Below are positions 35,696 to 46,862 of a stretch of 64,000 nt of DNA, in pieces. The stretch is from contig CM057472.1 in assembly GCA_030035585.1 (NCBI GenBank), forward strand, positions 89,463,601 through 89,527,600. The letters are read 5' to 3'. The position numbers were made by a program, and so were the translations under genes. Under the pieces are notes generated by a model. That model was given only the letters and a program-made list of their open reading frames with translations, was not told the DNA's origin and did no database searches. Every line of letters starts with the position of its first letter. Within the stretch, counting starts at the first letter, position 1. The DNA comes from Dugong dugon (taxonomy: Eukaryota; Chordata; Mammalia; Sirenia; Dugongidae).

Positions 35696-36052
35696 TAAGG
35701 TCCCTCCAGCAATAAAACATTTTAATCTAAATTCTAAATAATTTTTTCTTTAAATTATCACATATGCTGTCAAATGAACTGTGTTAGGATAAACACTGCA
35801 AGGACTTAATAACTCAAAGTGTATTTCTTTTAACTGGTGACCTCTTACATTCCTAATATTTCATTTCAATGGAAATTTTAAAATATCAGAATAAGACATT
35901 GAAAATTTTCTTAATAATATTGCAACTAGATATATAACCATGAAAGAGAGGCCAGTTAGGTAACTAAATAATCTACAAAGTCTGAATGTACTTAGCCTAT
36001 TTCAAGTTGAAAAATATAATAGGATAGATACCAGTTTGTTAAAAACCCAGAG

Positions 36053-36247
36053 CTTACATATAGTTAAAGCACTTGGCTGCTAACCGAAAGGTCAGCAGTT
36101 TGAACCCACCAGTGGCTCTGCAGGAGAAAAGATCTGGTGATCTGCTCCCATAAAAATTACAGCCGAGGAAACCCTATGGGGCAGTTCTACTCTATCCTAC
36201 AGGGTCACTATGAGTTGGAATCCACTCGATGGCACACAACAATAACA
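36053..36247 (+). mobile_element. AfroSINE, longer-body type, plus strand
   Basis: The head is cut ('ttacatatagttaaagcacttgg'). The body with 'gagaaaagatctggtgatctgc', 'tatgagttggaatccactcga' and an ACAACAATAAC tail are present. Confidence 0.88.
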
Positions 36248-36337
36248 GACTTATTTGTACTTTATAACAGTAAAGTAGTTTTTTAAAATCACAAATTTAT
36301 ATTAAGATGGTTTTAGTCAGATTAGCAATAACCTCCT

Positions 36338-36542
36338 ACCAAAACTCACTGCCATTGAGTCAATTCCGACTCATAGCAACCCTTTAGGACAGAGTAGAAT
36401 TGCCCCATAGAGATTCCAACGCTGTAAATCTTTACGGAAGCAGACTGCCACATCCTTCTCCCACGGAGCAGTCAGTAGGTTCAAACCGTTGACCTTTGGG
36501 TTAGCAGCGAAGCACTTTAACCACTGCACCATCAGGGCCCCT
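36338..36542 (-). mobile_element. AfroSINE, longer-body type, minus strand
   Basis: In reverse complement it runs from GGGGCCCTGATGGTGCAGTGG through the long body to GAGTTTTGGTAGG. It stands head-on to the next copy with only a few bases between them. Confidence 0.9.
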
Positions 36543-36549
36543 ACATTAA

Positions 36550-36706
36550 TAACAAACCCATTGCCATTGAGTTGATTTCAACTCATAGCGACCCTATAGC
36601 ACAGAGAACTGCCCCATAGGGTTTCCAAGGAGCAGGTGGTGGATTCAAACTGCTGACCTTTTGGTTAGCAGCCCAGCTCTTAACCACTGCACCACCAGGG
36701 CTCCGG
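36550..36706 (-). mobile_element. AfroSINE, short type, minus strand
   Basis: In reverse complement it runs from GGAGCCCTGGTGGTGCAGTGG to GGGTTTGTT. The flanks ATTAATAAC on the left and ATTAGTAAC on the right are a plausible TSD. Confidence 0.9.
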
Positions 36707-36789
36707 ATTAGTAACAGTAATCATAAATTATCATTTCATTTGAACAAACTAAACAAACAAACAAAAAACTACTATCTATTTATTAGTCC

Positions 36790-37145
36790 CTTAAAATTGT
36801 ACATATTGTGGGTGTGGCTATCAAGGGGTAACATAAGGGAGCCTAGTGGTCATAAAAAAATTCTGTGTCTTGAGTGTGGTAGTGGTAACATGAATCTACA
36901 CAAGAAATAAAATTGCACAGTACTACAAACACACATACACACACAGATAAGTGTTATGTAAAACTGGTGAAATCTGAATAAACTATGGGACTCTATTAGT
37001 GTCAATCTTTCTGGTTTTTATAATGAACTACAGTTATGCAAAATGTTACTACTGGAGGAAACGGGGTGAAGAGTACACAAGATCTCTCCATACATTTGTT
37101 CAACATCAGATGAATCAATAATTATTTAAAAATTAAAAAAAAAAA
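36790..37145 (+). mobile_element. old L1 3' end remnant
   Basis: 'gtaaaactggtgaaatctgaataa', 'tttctggtttttataatgaactac', 'agttatgcaaaatgttac' and 'ggtgaagagtacacaagatctctc', with an A-rich end, follow the 3' end layout of old L1s. Confidence 0.65.
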
Positions 37146-37845
37146 TTTAAATCCAGTTATATAATTTTTTTGATCGCACGTTTGGGTCATAAAATAAATG
37201 GCAGATTAAAAAACAAAAGTAAAGTACATGCCGCATCACAGAATTCTCAAAAAAAAAAATATATATATATATAGTCTGACCTGTTCTCCTGTTTCTATGG
37301 AGAAATAGAGAGAGAATAAATCATACTTCAATCCAAGATGCCACTGAAATTGACCAAGGACCATATTGGTCATGATCCCTGTGTAATATAAGCAGCCTCA
37401 TCTTCCAAAGGGCAAACTAAGAAGCCAGATGGAAGCATTATTTAACTTTACGTAGGTTAGTGAATTAAAATAAAGACGGTAAGGGTAGATTTTTAAAAAA
37501 GTTATATACAGAATATTAAATCAAGTCAAATTTTTATGTTATCATGCATTACCTTGCCCTCACCCTTAATTCTGTTCATTTGCCTCTGAATTCCTTTCTA
37601 ACTCTAAACTGCTAGGCTCCATGTGGTCACAGACATGAATTTATGTCAAAAGCCCTTAATATTTATGAGAATAGAATAGAGAATGTTTTCAGAACTAGGC
37701 TGTTAACTGTCTATATACTCTATAATGAAAATGAATATATCCAAAATATCCAGCTTTCAAACAGGTCTTTCCTAAACCTGCAGCAAAGTCAAATTCTTTA
37801 AATGTTCCCCAGATAGGGAAGGTAAAGTTTAACTCTCTTCTAGAA

Positions 37846-38009
37846 AAACCTGGTGGCGTAGGGGTTAAGAGCTACAGCTGTTAACCAAAAGGTTGGCAGT
37901 TCAAATCCACCAGGTGCTGCTTGGAAACACTATGGGGTAGTTCTACTCTGTTCTGTAGGGTCACTATGAGTCAAAATCAACTCAGTGGCAACGTGTTTGG
38001 GTTTTTTAA
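37846..38009 (+). mobile_element. AfroSINE, short type, plus strand
   Basis: 'aacctggtggcgtaggggttaagagctacagctg' to 'gtgtttgggttttt'. It lies about 220 bp from the 3' splice edge of CEP128 exon A (its donor side). Confidence 0.9.
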
Positions 38010-38230
38010 ACAGAGCGGCCATAGACAACAAGCTGGCAAACAACCTGTATATGTTTCCAGGGGCAATTAGCAGAGAGTGGCACAGCCATCAAACCAAATG
38101 ACTCCACATTCAAACATACACTTCACTGTGTTATACCAAATGATCTCAGAGACACTTTTCAAGGCACTTAACAAATATCACCAGAGCCAAAAAAGCATTT
38201 TTCTTTGAAAGATAACTTTCAAAATCTTAC

Positions 38231-38317
38231 CTGACTCTTCTCAGTTTCCGTTTGTTTTAGCTTATTTTTCATTATTCCCTCATTCTCATCTGCTTTAGCT
38301 TCTTGTTTCTTCAGTGC
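38231..38317 (-). CDS. CEP128: CEP128 coding exon A (87 bp, most 5' exon seen)
   Basis: Read on the minus strand, this exon follows a pyrimidine-rich tract ending in TTTTAG and is closed by CAG|GTAAGA. It is 87 bp (29 codons), phase 0 at both ends, and encodes a charged heptad-type stretch beginning ALKKQEAKADENEG and ending TETEKSQ. From memory of the family this matches the central coiled coil of CEP128, a mother-centriole (subdistal appendage) protein linked to ciliary signalling. It joins in frame to the exon at 34932-35006. The preceding exon, expected to end near SLQLQE, was not found up to 64000. The identification rests on recalled protein sequence, not on a search. Confidence 0.9.
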
Positions 38318-39374
38318 CTAAAATGAAAACAATTGGAAAAAATGTATTATTCTAAAACATTTATAAAACTGAAAGTCAATAGTTGAATTTATGAATAAAA
38401 AGGCTGAGGAGGAGATGGTTATGAGTCGGACAAAATCTATAAATGAGTACAGCCTGCTCAATCACTGAATTCCTAAGGACATTTTAGTGGGGATCAAATA
38501 TAAACAACTTCCTGATCTTCATAATCAATTTCCATCTAGTTTCATTTTTTCTCATCTGTGGGAATTTTGTTATATATTTAGAGAGCCTAGATAGCTAATA
38601 GTTGTCTTGGCAACAAACAAGCTTACTGCTGAAATAATAGTATTTAAAAGTTATATTATCTGTTCAACTATTTGGACATAACACCAAAATTTAGCTCCCT
38701 AAAAATTCTGAAAAATATGCTCAACAGGGTATAAACATTCTTTTCTACTTTTCTTTCCTTTAATAAAATGGAAAAAAATAACTTTAAGAGAATATAAATT
38801 TTACGTTAGCCACAAAAGTGTTTGTTTTGGTTTTTTTCTGTGCTAAAAAAAATTTTTTTTAACTTAAGAAAATATATATATATATTTGGAGCAATCTTTC
38901 AAAACATCTAAAAGTCATTCCATTTATTTAAAAAAAAAAATTCTGACACTTTTAGCATTTAGACTTAGCAAGGTGTATGTGCAGAGGACATACAAATTAA
39001 GAAAGGCCAAAATGCCAGAAGTCTTTTCCAACAAGACATATGGGCTCAACACAAAAACTATAGGGAAAGAGCAGAACATACTGAAAACGGCTTTGATGCA
39101 AGCATACTCAATCATAATTAATTTCATTAACTTATGAATTCAACAAATATCTACTAAGTGTATTATCTATGTGCTAGGCATTGTGGTAGGCATTACTTCT
39201 ATACATGTATATGAAATAAACATGGCCCCCAATCCATAAGGTTACTGTCTTGCTCTGCCATGGCCCCCACTTTCATGGGTTAAATAGCAATTGTGTAAAA
39301 AGGCAAGAAACATCATCAAAATGAAAAGTAATTTTGGTCTGAGTATAATAATACTACAATAATATTATAACATT
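38318..39374. other. intron sequence, nothing recognised
   Basis: AT-rich intron upstream of CEP128 exon A. The 83-codon ORF at 38886-39137 has no recognisable domain or splice context. Confidence 0.5.
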
Positions 39375-39600
39375 TTTATAGAGTTTACTGTTACCACTCT
39401 TATTAAGTACTTTACATATATTCATACATAATTTTTATCCTCATGATAATTCCATGAGTTATCATTAAGCCTATTTTATTTAGGGGAAAATTGGGGCACA
39501 GAGAGTCGAATAACTTGTCCAAGGTCACTCAGTAACAGAAACAGAATATAGATTCAGGCCGTCTGGTTCTTAACCATTAAACAACATGACCTCTCCACAT
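39375..39600 (-). mobile_element. MIR-type remnant, minus strand
   Basis: 'attttatttaggggaaaattggggcacagagag', 'aacttgtccaaggtcactcag' and 'ctggttcttaaccattaaac' are the reverse-strand MIR core and 5' part. Confidence 0.75.
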
Positions 39601-39619
39601 TGAAATACCAACTTTATAT

Positions 39620-39715
39620 GGTTATGGTGAAAACTAAATAATTTGCTACTTGTAAAGTACATAGGACAATACCTGGCACACAGCAAATGCTCAATGAAAG
39701 ACAACTATTATAATT
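39620..39715 (+). mobile_element. MIR-type 3' half, plus strand
   Basis: 'ttgtaaagtacataggacaatacctggcacacagcaaatgctcaatgaa' matches the MIR 3' half, next to an opposite-strand MIR. Confidence 0.65.
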
Positions 39716-41189
39716 ATCGTATTATTAAAATTGATAAAGTATTAAAAATTATAAAGCCTTTCAAGAAATTATCAAATGATTTTGATGTTTGATATTTGCT
39801 CTATACTGCAGGTCAACTGTAGGTTATACTAACATTCAATTCTATATGCATAGCGTGTTTTTCGCTGGAGGGATATGTTTATAAATATTTCATAAATAAA
39901 ACTATCCTAGAAAATTACTGCTGCCTTCTTTATTTTGTTCATGCTTCCTCGGTGTACTCCGCACAATGTGTGCGTGTATGTGTGTGCGAGAGAGACAGAA
40001 ACAGAAAGATGTTGCTACTTTTTTATCAATTCATTTTTAAGTTTTTTACTATCTTATTCATCAACATCATCATTCTAACCTAATCCTGCTTTTTTTTTAT
40101 GAGTTAAACTTAATTATCTTTTCAATATTTTTCATTGGACTAAAAACCATCCCGGGCTTTTCCACATAAGAGTGATTCTAAGGAAGACTTCTTCAGGCAG
40201 TTGACAAGCTTCATCAAACTATATGAACAGCCAGCCACCACTTCCGGATTCAAACTCCTAAAAAGAAACCACTCCAAATGAGCAGGCAGTGAAGACACAC
40301 CCAAGCTAGGTGACATTACTTGAGGCCATAACATGAGGAGGACAGAAGGACTAAACAACTTCAGAGAAGAAGGGTTTACCTCAAACACAAGACCCCTTCC
40401 AAAGCTGTAAAGAAGTTAAAGTGCCAAATACAGGAACAAAGATCACAGCTTTCCAAAAAAGGGCATGAGGGTGGGGGTGGGGGTAGAAGGAAAGTTCAAA
40501 ATCTAACTTAGAAGACATTGCAGCCATCAACCAGAAGCAGATAAAATGATCCTTGCAGTGTGACTTTGTGCACCTCTTCATGTTCCAGATTCTGTTTCCT
40601 CCTCTGCCCCTGTTTACTGGGGTAAGAGAAACAAGAGGAGTTGACTGCTGGGCCATTAAAACAACCTCATGCTACAACACGAAGAGCTTAACTTACTTAA
40701 GAATTTAAACCCCAAAAATTCTCCAGTGAAGAAACTTTTCCAGCTTATTAACTAGAATTAATCCACTCCTGTCCCTTCTCCAGGATTTCCAAAAATTAAA
40801 TTTTAAAAATCCCATAACATTTTACATTGAAAAAACAAGTTGTTAACACTTTGCTAGTGTGCCTATTTTTTTAATTAAACATATTAACAAGTAATATTTT
40901 TAAATCAGCTATATACTATTTTTACTTTTACTTAATTAGGCATTCAAAAAAATCATTTAAAACTTACTTGGTTCAAAATAATCCTCATTTATCAAGAGGC
41001 TTACATTTTTGAAGTGTAACACGAGAGCTTTCATGTCACTAAGGCATAAGTTTCAGAAGGCCGAGGACCTCATCTGTCATAATCATATTGTATTTCTAAT
41101 GCAGTACTTGGCACGCAGGAGGGGATAAACATAGGTTGAAGGGATAAATAAATATCCCTTTATAAACTCTGAATAACTTTACGTTGCAA
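39716..41189. other. intron sequence, unassigned
   Basis: A GC-richer patch at 40140-40640 holds opposite-strand ORFs (82 and 91 codons) and a plus-strand 44-codon ORF near 40146. None shows a domain I recognise. A G-rich tract (GGGTGGGGGTGGGGGT) lies near 40471. No exon call is justified. Confidence 0.4.
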
Positions 41190-41998
41190 TGTTCTTCAAC
41201 TCATGTGGTCTGCAGTCAGTAGTGTTCAATGCGTTGTATCTATTCTTGAGATGGTCTCTAAATTCAGGTGTGATATAGTCAAGGTCGTATTTTCCTTCTT
41301 GTGGACATATTTTAATACTCTTCAGCTTAAACTTGAACTTGCATACGAGCAATTTATGAACTGTTCTTCAGTTGGCCCCCGAACTTTTTCTGATGGATGA
41401 TAATGAGCTTTTCCATTGTCTCTTTCCACAGATGTAGTCCATTTAATTTCTGTGTTTTGCATCTGGTGAGGTTCATGTGTATAGTCACCATTTATGTTGT
41501 TGAAAAAAGGTATTTCCAGTGAATACATTGTTGGTCTTGCAAAATTTTATCATGCAATCTCCAGCATCATTTCTATCATGAAGGGCCATATTTTCCAACT
41601 ACAGATCCTTCTTTTTTTCCAACTTTACCATTCCAATCACTAGTGATTATCATTGCTTCCTGATTGCATGTTTGATTAATTTCAGACTGCAGAAGTTGGT
41701 AAAAATCTTCAATTTCCTCATCTTTGGTATTAGCAGTTGATGCAAAAATTTGAATAACACTCATACTAATAAAAGTCATATTAAGTGGTCTCCCTTGTAA
41801 ACATATGTATATTATCCTGTCACGGACAGTGTTCTTCTTCAGGATTGATCTCAAAATGTTCTTTTTGATGATGAATGCGACACCATTTCTCTTCAATTCA
41901 TCATTCCCGGCATAGTAGATCATATACAATAGATGATATGATTGCCTGATTCAAAATGGCCAATACCAGTCTATTTCAGCTCACTAATGCCAAAGTTC
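41190..41998 (-). mobile_element. RTE/BovB LINE, endonuclease region, inverted
   Basis: The minus strand encodes, with frameshifts, the apurinic-type endonuclease part of an RTE-clade ORF2. The ORF at 41576-41929 has GVAFIIKK, then DRIIYICLQGRP, then ITSDWNGKVGKKEG (the SDWNGKVG stretch corresponds to the catalytic GDWNAKVG region). 41322-41528 continues it in another frame. The orientation is opposite to the RT part that follows, and the frame is disabled. Confidence 0.82.
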
Positions 41999-42228
41999 TG
42001 ATGAACAGGGTGGCGGGGGTGGGTAATATCTTACAGTGAACTATGGATTTGAGTCTGAGTTAAAATCGGTGGTTGAAATTTTAAGTTTATTGCATAGCCA
42101 TAACTCCCTCAAAATATTTATTACTATGGTAGTTTTAATATATTCAACAAATTTTTTGGTACTCTACCTCTGGGAAGTTGAGCTTAATTGTTTACCCCTC
42201 AAGTCTGACGGATCGAGAAAATAAAGTA

Positions 42229-43522
42229 CTATAATGAAATGTGCAAAGCCATGGAGTTAGAAAACCAAAAGGAAAGAACATGCTCAGCATTTCTCAAGCT
42301 GAAACAACTGAAAAAAAATTCAAGCCTTGAGCTGCAATTTTGAAGAATTCTGTGAGCAAAATACTGCATGACGGAGGAAGGATCAGAAGGAGATGGAAGG
42401 AATACACAGAGTCACTATACCAAAAAGAACTGGCAAACATCCAGCCATTTCAGGAGGCAGCATATGATCAAGAACCAATGGTACAGAAGCAAGAACTTCA
42501 AGATGCACTGAAGGCATTGGTGCCAAACAAGGCTCCAGGAATTGACAGAATACCAGTTGAGATGATTCAACAAACAGATGAAATGGTGGAAGTGCTCAAT
42601 AGTCTATACAGAGAAATTTGGAAGACAGCTACCTGGCCAACTGACAGCAAGACATCCATATTTGTGCCCATTCCAAAGAAAAGTGATCCAACTGAATGTG
42701 GAAATTATCGAACAATATCATTAATATCACACACAAGTAAATTTTGCTGAAGATAATTCAAAAACAGTTGCAGCAGTACATCAACAGAACTGCCAGAAAT
42801 ACAAGCCAGATTCAGAAGAGGACATGGAATGAGGGATACCATTGCTGATGTCAGATGGATCTTGCTTGAAAGCAGAGAATACCAGAAAGATGTTTACCTG
42901 TGTTTTACTGACTATGCAAAGGCATTCATCTGTGTAGATCATAACAAATTACGGATAACGTTGTGAAAATGGGAATTCCAGAACACTTAATTGTGCTCAT
43001 GAGGAATCTGAACCACCAAGAGGCACAAGTTGAACAGAACAAATGGATGCTGTGTGGTTTAAAATCAGGAAAGGCTGTATCCTTCTGCCATATCTATTCA
43101 ATCTATATGCTGAGCAAAAAATCTGAGAAGCTGGACTATATGAATAAGAACGTGGCATCAGGATCGGTGGAAGACTCATTAAAACCTGCCACATGACGAT
43201 GACACAACCTTGCTTGCTGAAAGTGAAGAGGACTTGAAGCACTTACTGATGAAGATCAAAGACTACAGCTTTCAGTATGGATTACACCTCAACACAGAGA
43301 AAACAAAAATCCTCACAACTGGACCAATAAGCAACATCATAATAAATGGAGAAAAGACTGATGTTGTCAAGGATTTCATTTTACTTGCATCCATAATCAA
43401 CGCCCATGGAAGCAGCAGTCAAGAAATCAAACAATGTGTTGCACTGGGCAAATCTGCTACAAAGGCCTCTTTAAAGTGTTGTAAAGCAAAGATGTCACTT
43501 TGAGGACTAAGCTGTGCCTGAC
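42229..43522 (+). pseudogene. RTE/BovB LINE reverse transcriptase region, disabled
   Basis: Recognisable RTE-clade RT blocks appear in order. They are RRRWKEYTESLYQKEL (about 42370); NKAPGIDRIPVEMI (about 42525); IPKKSDPTECGNYRTISLISH (about 42670); CFTDYAKAF followed by VDHNK (about 42905); MGIPEHLIVLMRNL (42966); AESEEDLKHLLMKIKDYSFQYGLHLN, then KTKILTTGPIS (43210-43340). Stops and frameshifts separate them, so the copy is inactive. It is cut at 43522 by an L1 insertion and resumes at 46417. Confidence 0.9.
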
Positions 43523-43537
43523 CCAAGCCATGATATT
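43523..43537 (+). repeat. left TSD of minus-strand L1
   Basis: CCAAGCCATGATATT, repeated exactly at 46402-46416. Confidence 0.93.
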
Positions 43538-46401
43538 ATATTTATTTATTTTTATTGCACTTTAGATGAAAGTTTACAGAGCAAACTAGTTTCTCATTAA
43601 ACAATTGTTTTGTGATATTGGTTGCCAACCCCATGACCTGTCAACACTCTCCCCTTCTCGACCTTGGGTTCCCCATTACCAGCTTTCCTGTCCCCTCCTG
43701 CCTTCTCATCCTTGCCCCTGGGCTGGTGTGCCCATTTAGTATCATTTTGCTTTATGGGCCTGTCTCATCTTTGGCTGAAGGATGAACCTCAGGAGTGACT
43801 TCGTTACTAAGCTAAAAGGGTGTCAGGGGCCATACTCTCAGGGTTTCTCCAGTCTCTGTCAGACTAGTAAGTCTGGTTTCTTTTTTTTGAGTTAGAATTT
43901 TGTTCTACATTTTTCTCCAGCTCTGTCTGGGACCCTCTATTGCGATCCCTGTCAGAGCAGTTGGTGGTGGTAGCTAGGCACCATCTACTTGTGCTGAACT
44001 CATTCTGGTGAAGGCTGTGGTAGCTGTGGTCCCCTAGTCCTTCGGACTAATCTTTCCCTTGTGTCTTTGGTATTCTTCATTCTCCCTTGTTCCATATGGG
44101 GTGAGACTAGTGGAGTATCCTAGATAGCCACTCACAAGCTGTTAAGAACCCAGACGTTACTCACCAAAGTAGAATACAGAACACTTTCTTTATGAACTAA
44201 GTTATACCAATTGAACCATATGGTCCTCGATACCATGGTCCCCACAGCCCTCAGCCCAGTAATTCGTTCCTCAGGGAGTTTGGATGTGTCTATGGAGCTT
44301 CCATGACCTTGCCTTAGACAAGTTGTGCTGGCTTCCCCAGTACTGTGTACTGTTTCACCTTTCACCAAAGTTACCACTTATTTATTGCCTATTTAGTGTT
44401 TTTCCCTCCCCACCCCTTCCCTTTCTCATAACTATAAAAGATTATTTATTTTTGTGCGTAAATCTTTTCATGAGTTTTTACAGTAGTGGTCTCATACATT
44501 TGACCTTTTGTGATTGACTTATTTTAGTCAGCATAATGTCTTCCAGTTTCATCTACGTTGTGAGATGTTTCACAGATACATCATTGTTCTTTATCACTGT
44601 GTAGCATTCCATTATGTGTATGTATCATAGTTTGTTTATCCATTTGTCTATTGATGGGCACCTAGGTTGTTTTTATCTTTTTGCTATTGTGAACAATGCT
44701 GCAATGAACATGAGCGTGCATATGTCTATTTGTGTGACGGCTCTTGTTTCTCTAGGATATATTCCTAGGAGTGGGATTGCTGGATCATATGCTATTTCTA
44801 TTTCTAGCTTTTAAAGGAAGCTCCATATCATTTTCCAAAATGGTTGTACCATTTTGCATTCCCACCAGCAGTGCAACATTTGTCATTTTCTGTTTTTTGG
44901 TTCGTGCCACTAATGTCAAGGTGAGACGGTACCTCATTGTAGTTTTGATTTGTATTTCTCTAATGGCTAGTAATCATCAGCGTTTCCTCATGTATCTGTT
45001 AGCTGCTTAAACGTCTTCTTTGGTGAAGTGTCTGTTCATACCCTTTGCCCAATTTTTAATTGGATTATTTGTCTTTTTGTTGTAGAGGTGTTGGATTTTC
45101 CTGTAGATTCTACAGATTAGACCTTTGTGGGATTTGTTATAGTCAAAATTTTTTTCCCAGTCTGTGGGTTCTCTTTTCACTCTTTTGGTGAAGCCTTTTG
45201 ATGAGCATAAGTGTTTAATTTTTAGAAGATCCTAGTTATCTAGTTTATCTTCTAGTGTTTGTGTATTGTTAGTTATGGTTTGTATCCTGTTAATGCCATG
45301 TATTAGGCATTGACCCTATTTTTTCTTCTATGATCTTTATAGTTTTGGGGTTTATATTTAGATATCTGATCCATTTTGAATTAGTTTTTGTATATGGTGT
45401 GAGGTATGGGTCTTGTTTCATTTTTTTGCCAATGGACTTCCATTTCTGCCAGCACTATTTGTTAAAAAGACTGCCTTTTTACCATCTGATGGACGATGGG
45501 CCCTTGTTGAAGATCAGGTAACTGGAGGTGGATGGATTTACATCTGGATTCTCAATTCTGTTCCATTGGTCAACATGTCTGTTGTGCCAATACTAGGCTG
45601 TTTTCACTAGTAGGTTCTGAGGTCAGGTAATGTGAGTCCTCCGACTTTATTCTTCTTCTTCAATAGTGCTTTACTTATCCGGCGTTTCTCCCCTTTCCAT
45701 ATAAAGTTAATGATTAGTTTTTCCATCTCTTTAAAGGATGTTGTTGGTGTTTGGATTGGGCTTGCATTGTATTTGTAGATTGCTTTGGGTAGAATTGACA
45801 TTTTTACAATGTTAAGTCTACCCATCCACGAGCATGGTATGTTTTTCCATTTATGTAGACCTCTTTTGGTTTCTTGCAGTAGTGCTTTGTAGGTTTCTTT
45901 GTACAGGTCTTTTACATACCTGGTTAGATTTATTCCTCAGTATTTCATTTTTTTAGGGGCTATTATAAATGGTATTGTTTTCCTGATTTCCTTTTCGTCG
46001 TTCTCTTTATTGGTGTATAGGAATCCAACTGATTTTTGTATGCTTATCTTGTATCTTGCTACTCTGCTGAATCTTTCTATTAGTTCCAGTAGTTTTCTCG
46101 TGGAGTCTTTTGGGTTTTCTCTGTATAGTATCATAACATCCACAAATAGGAACAGTTTTACTTCATCATTACCGATTTGGACGCCTTTTATTTCTTTTTC
46201 TTGCCCTACTGCTCTAGTTGGGACTTCCAGCACAGTGTCAAATAGGAGTGGTGATAAAGGGCATTCTTGTCTTGTTCCTGCTCTCAGGGTGAATGTTTTC
46301 AGCCTCACTCCATTAAGAATTATGTTGGCTGTTGGTTTTGTATAGATGTCCTTTATTATGTTGAGGAATTACCCTTCTATGCCTATTTTATTGAGAGTTT
46401 T
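43538..46401 (-). mobile_element. 5'-truncated L1 inserted in the RTE element, minus strand
   Basis: The left end is the T-rich reverse of the L1 tail and 3'UTR (43538-44477). ORF2 then reads leftward from 46401 to its stop at 44478-44480. The ORF2 part covers the reverse transcriptase core to the C terminus in several frames; pieces at 45937-46308 and 45607-45825 are clearest. The catalytic FADD box reads FVDV near 46135. Exact 15-bp TSDs flank the insert, and the 5' truncation lies in the RT domain. Confidence 0.92.
44478..46401 (-). pseudogene. L1 ORF2 C-terminal portion, disabled
   Basis: About 640 codons equivalent to the last half of ORF2, broken by several frameshifts and stops. The second and fourth positions of the FADD box are both changed (FVDV), so reverse transcriptase activity is excluded even in a repaired frame. 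Confidence 0.88.
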
Positions 46402-46416
46402 CCAAGCCATGATATT
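46402..46416 (+). repeat. right TSD of minus-strand L1
   Basis: CCAAGCCATGATATT, identical to 43523-43537. The RTE sequence resumes after it. Confidence 0.93.
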
Positions 46417-46862
46417 TTAAATCACCTCATATATATGCAAAAGCTGGACAATGAATAAGGAAGACCAAAGATGATGCATTTGAATTATGATGTTGGCAAA
46501 GAATACTGAATATAAGGACTGCTAGAAGAATGAACAAGTCTGTCTTGGAAGAAGTACAGCCAGAGTGCCCCTTGGAAGTGAGGATGGCAAGACTTTACCT
46601 CACGTACTTTGGACACACTATCAGGAGGGACCTGTCCCTGGAGAAGGATATCATCCTGGAGAAGGATATCATGCTTCGTAAAGTAGAAGGTCAGTGAAAA
46701 AGAGGAAGACCCTCAACAGGAAGGATTGACACAGTGGCTGTAACAGTGGGCTCAAACATAGCAATGACGGTGAAGATGGCACTAGACTAAGCAGTGTTTC
46801 GTTCTGTTGCACATACGGTCACTACCTGTCAGAACTGACTCGACGTCACCTAACCATAACAA
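46417..46862 (+). mobile_element. RTE/BovB LINE 3' end
   Basis: Contains the ORF2 terminal region ('cacgtactttggacacactatcaggagggacc', that is YFGHTIRRD) and a local duplication of 'ctggagaaggatatcat'. It then has 'gattgacacagtggctgtaacagtgggctcaaacat' and the end 'tgactcgacgtcacctaac' with CATAACAACAACA. The terminal 60 bp are the text shared with AfroSINE tails. Confidence 0.88.

Noticed and set aside
40140..40660. Opposite-strand ORFs of 82 and 91 codons and a 44-codon plus ORF as exons or a processed pseudogene
   Set aside because: No recognisable domain, poly-A tail or splice context. The text is GC-richer, which lengthens ORFs by chance.
41190..46862. Functional RTE reverse transcriptase gene
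   Set aside because: Frame breaks, inversion and an L1 insertion exclude a product.
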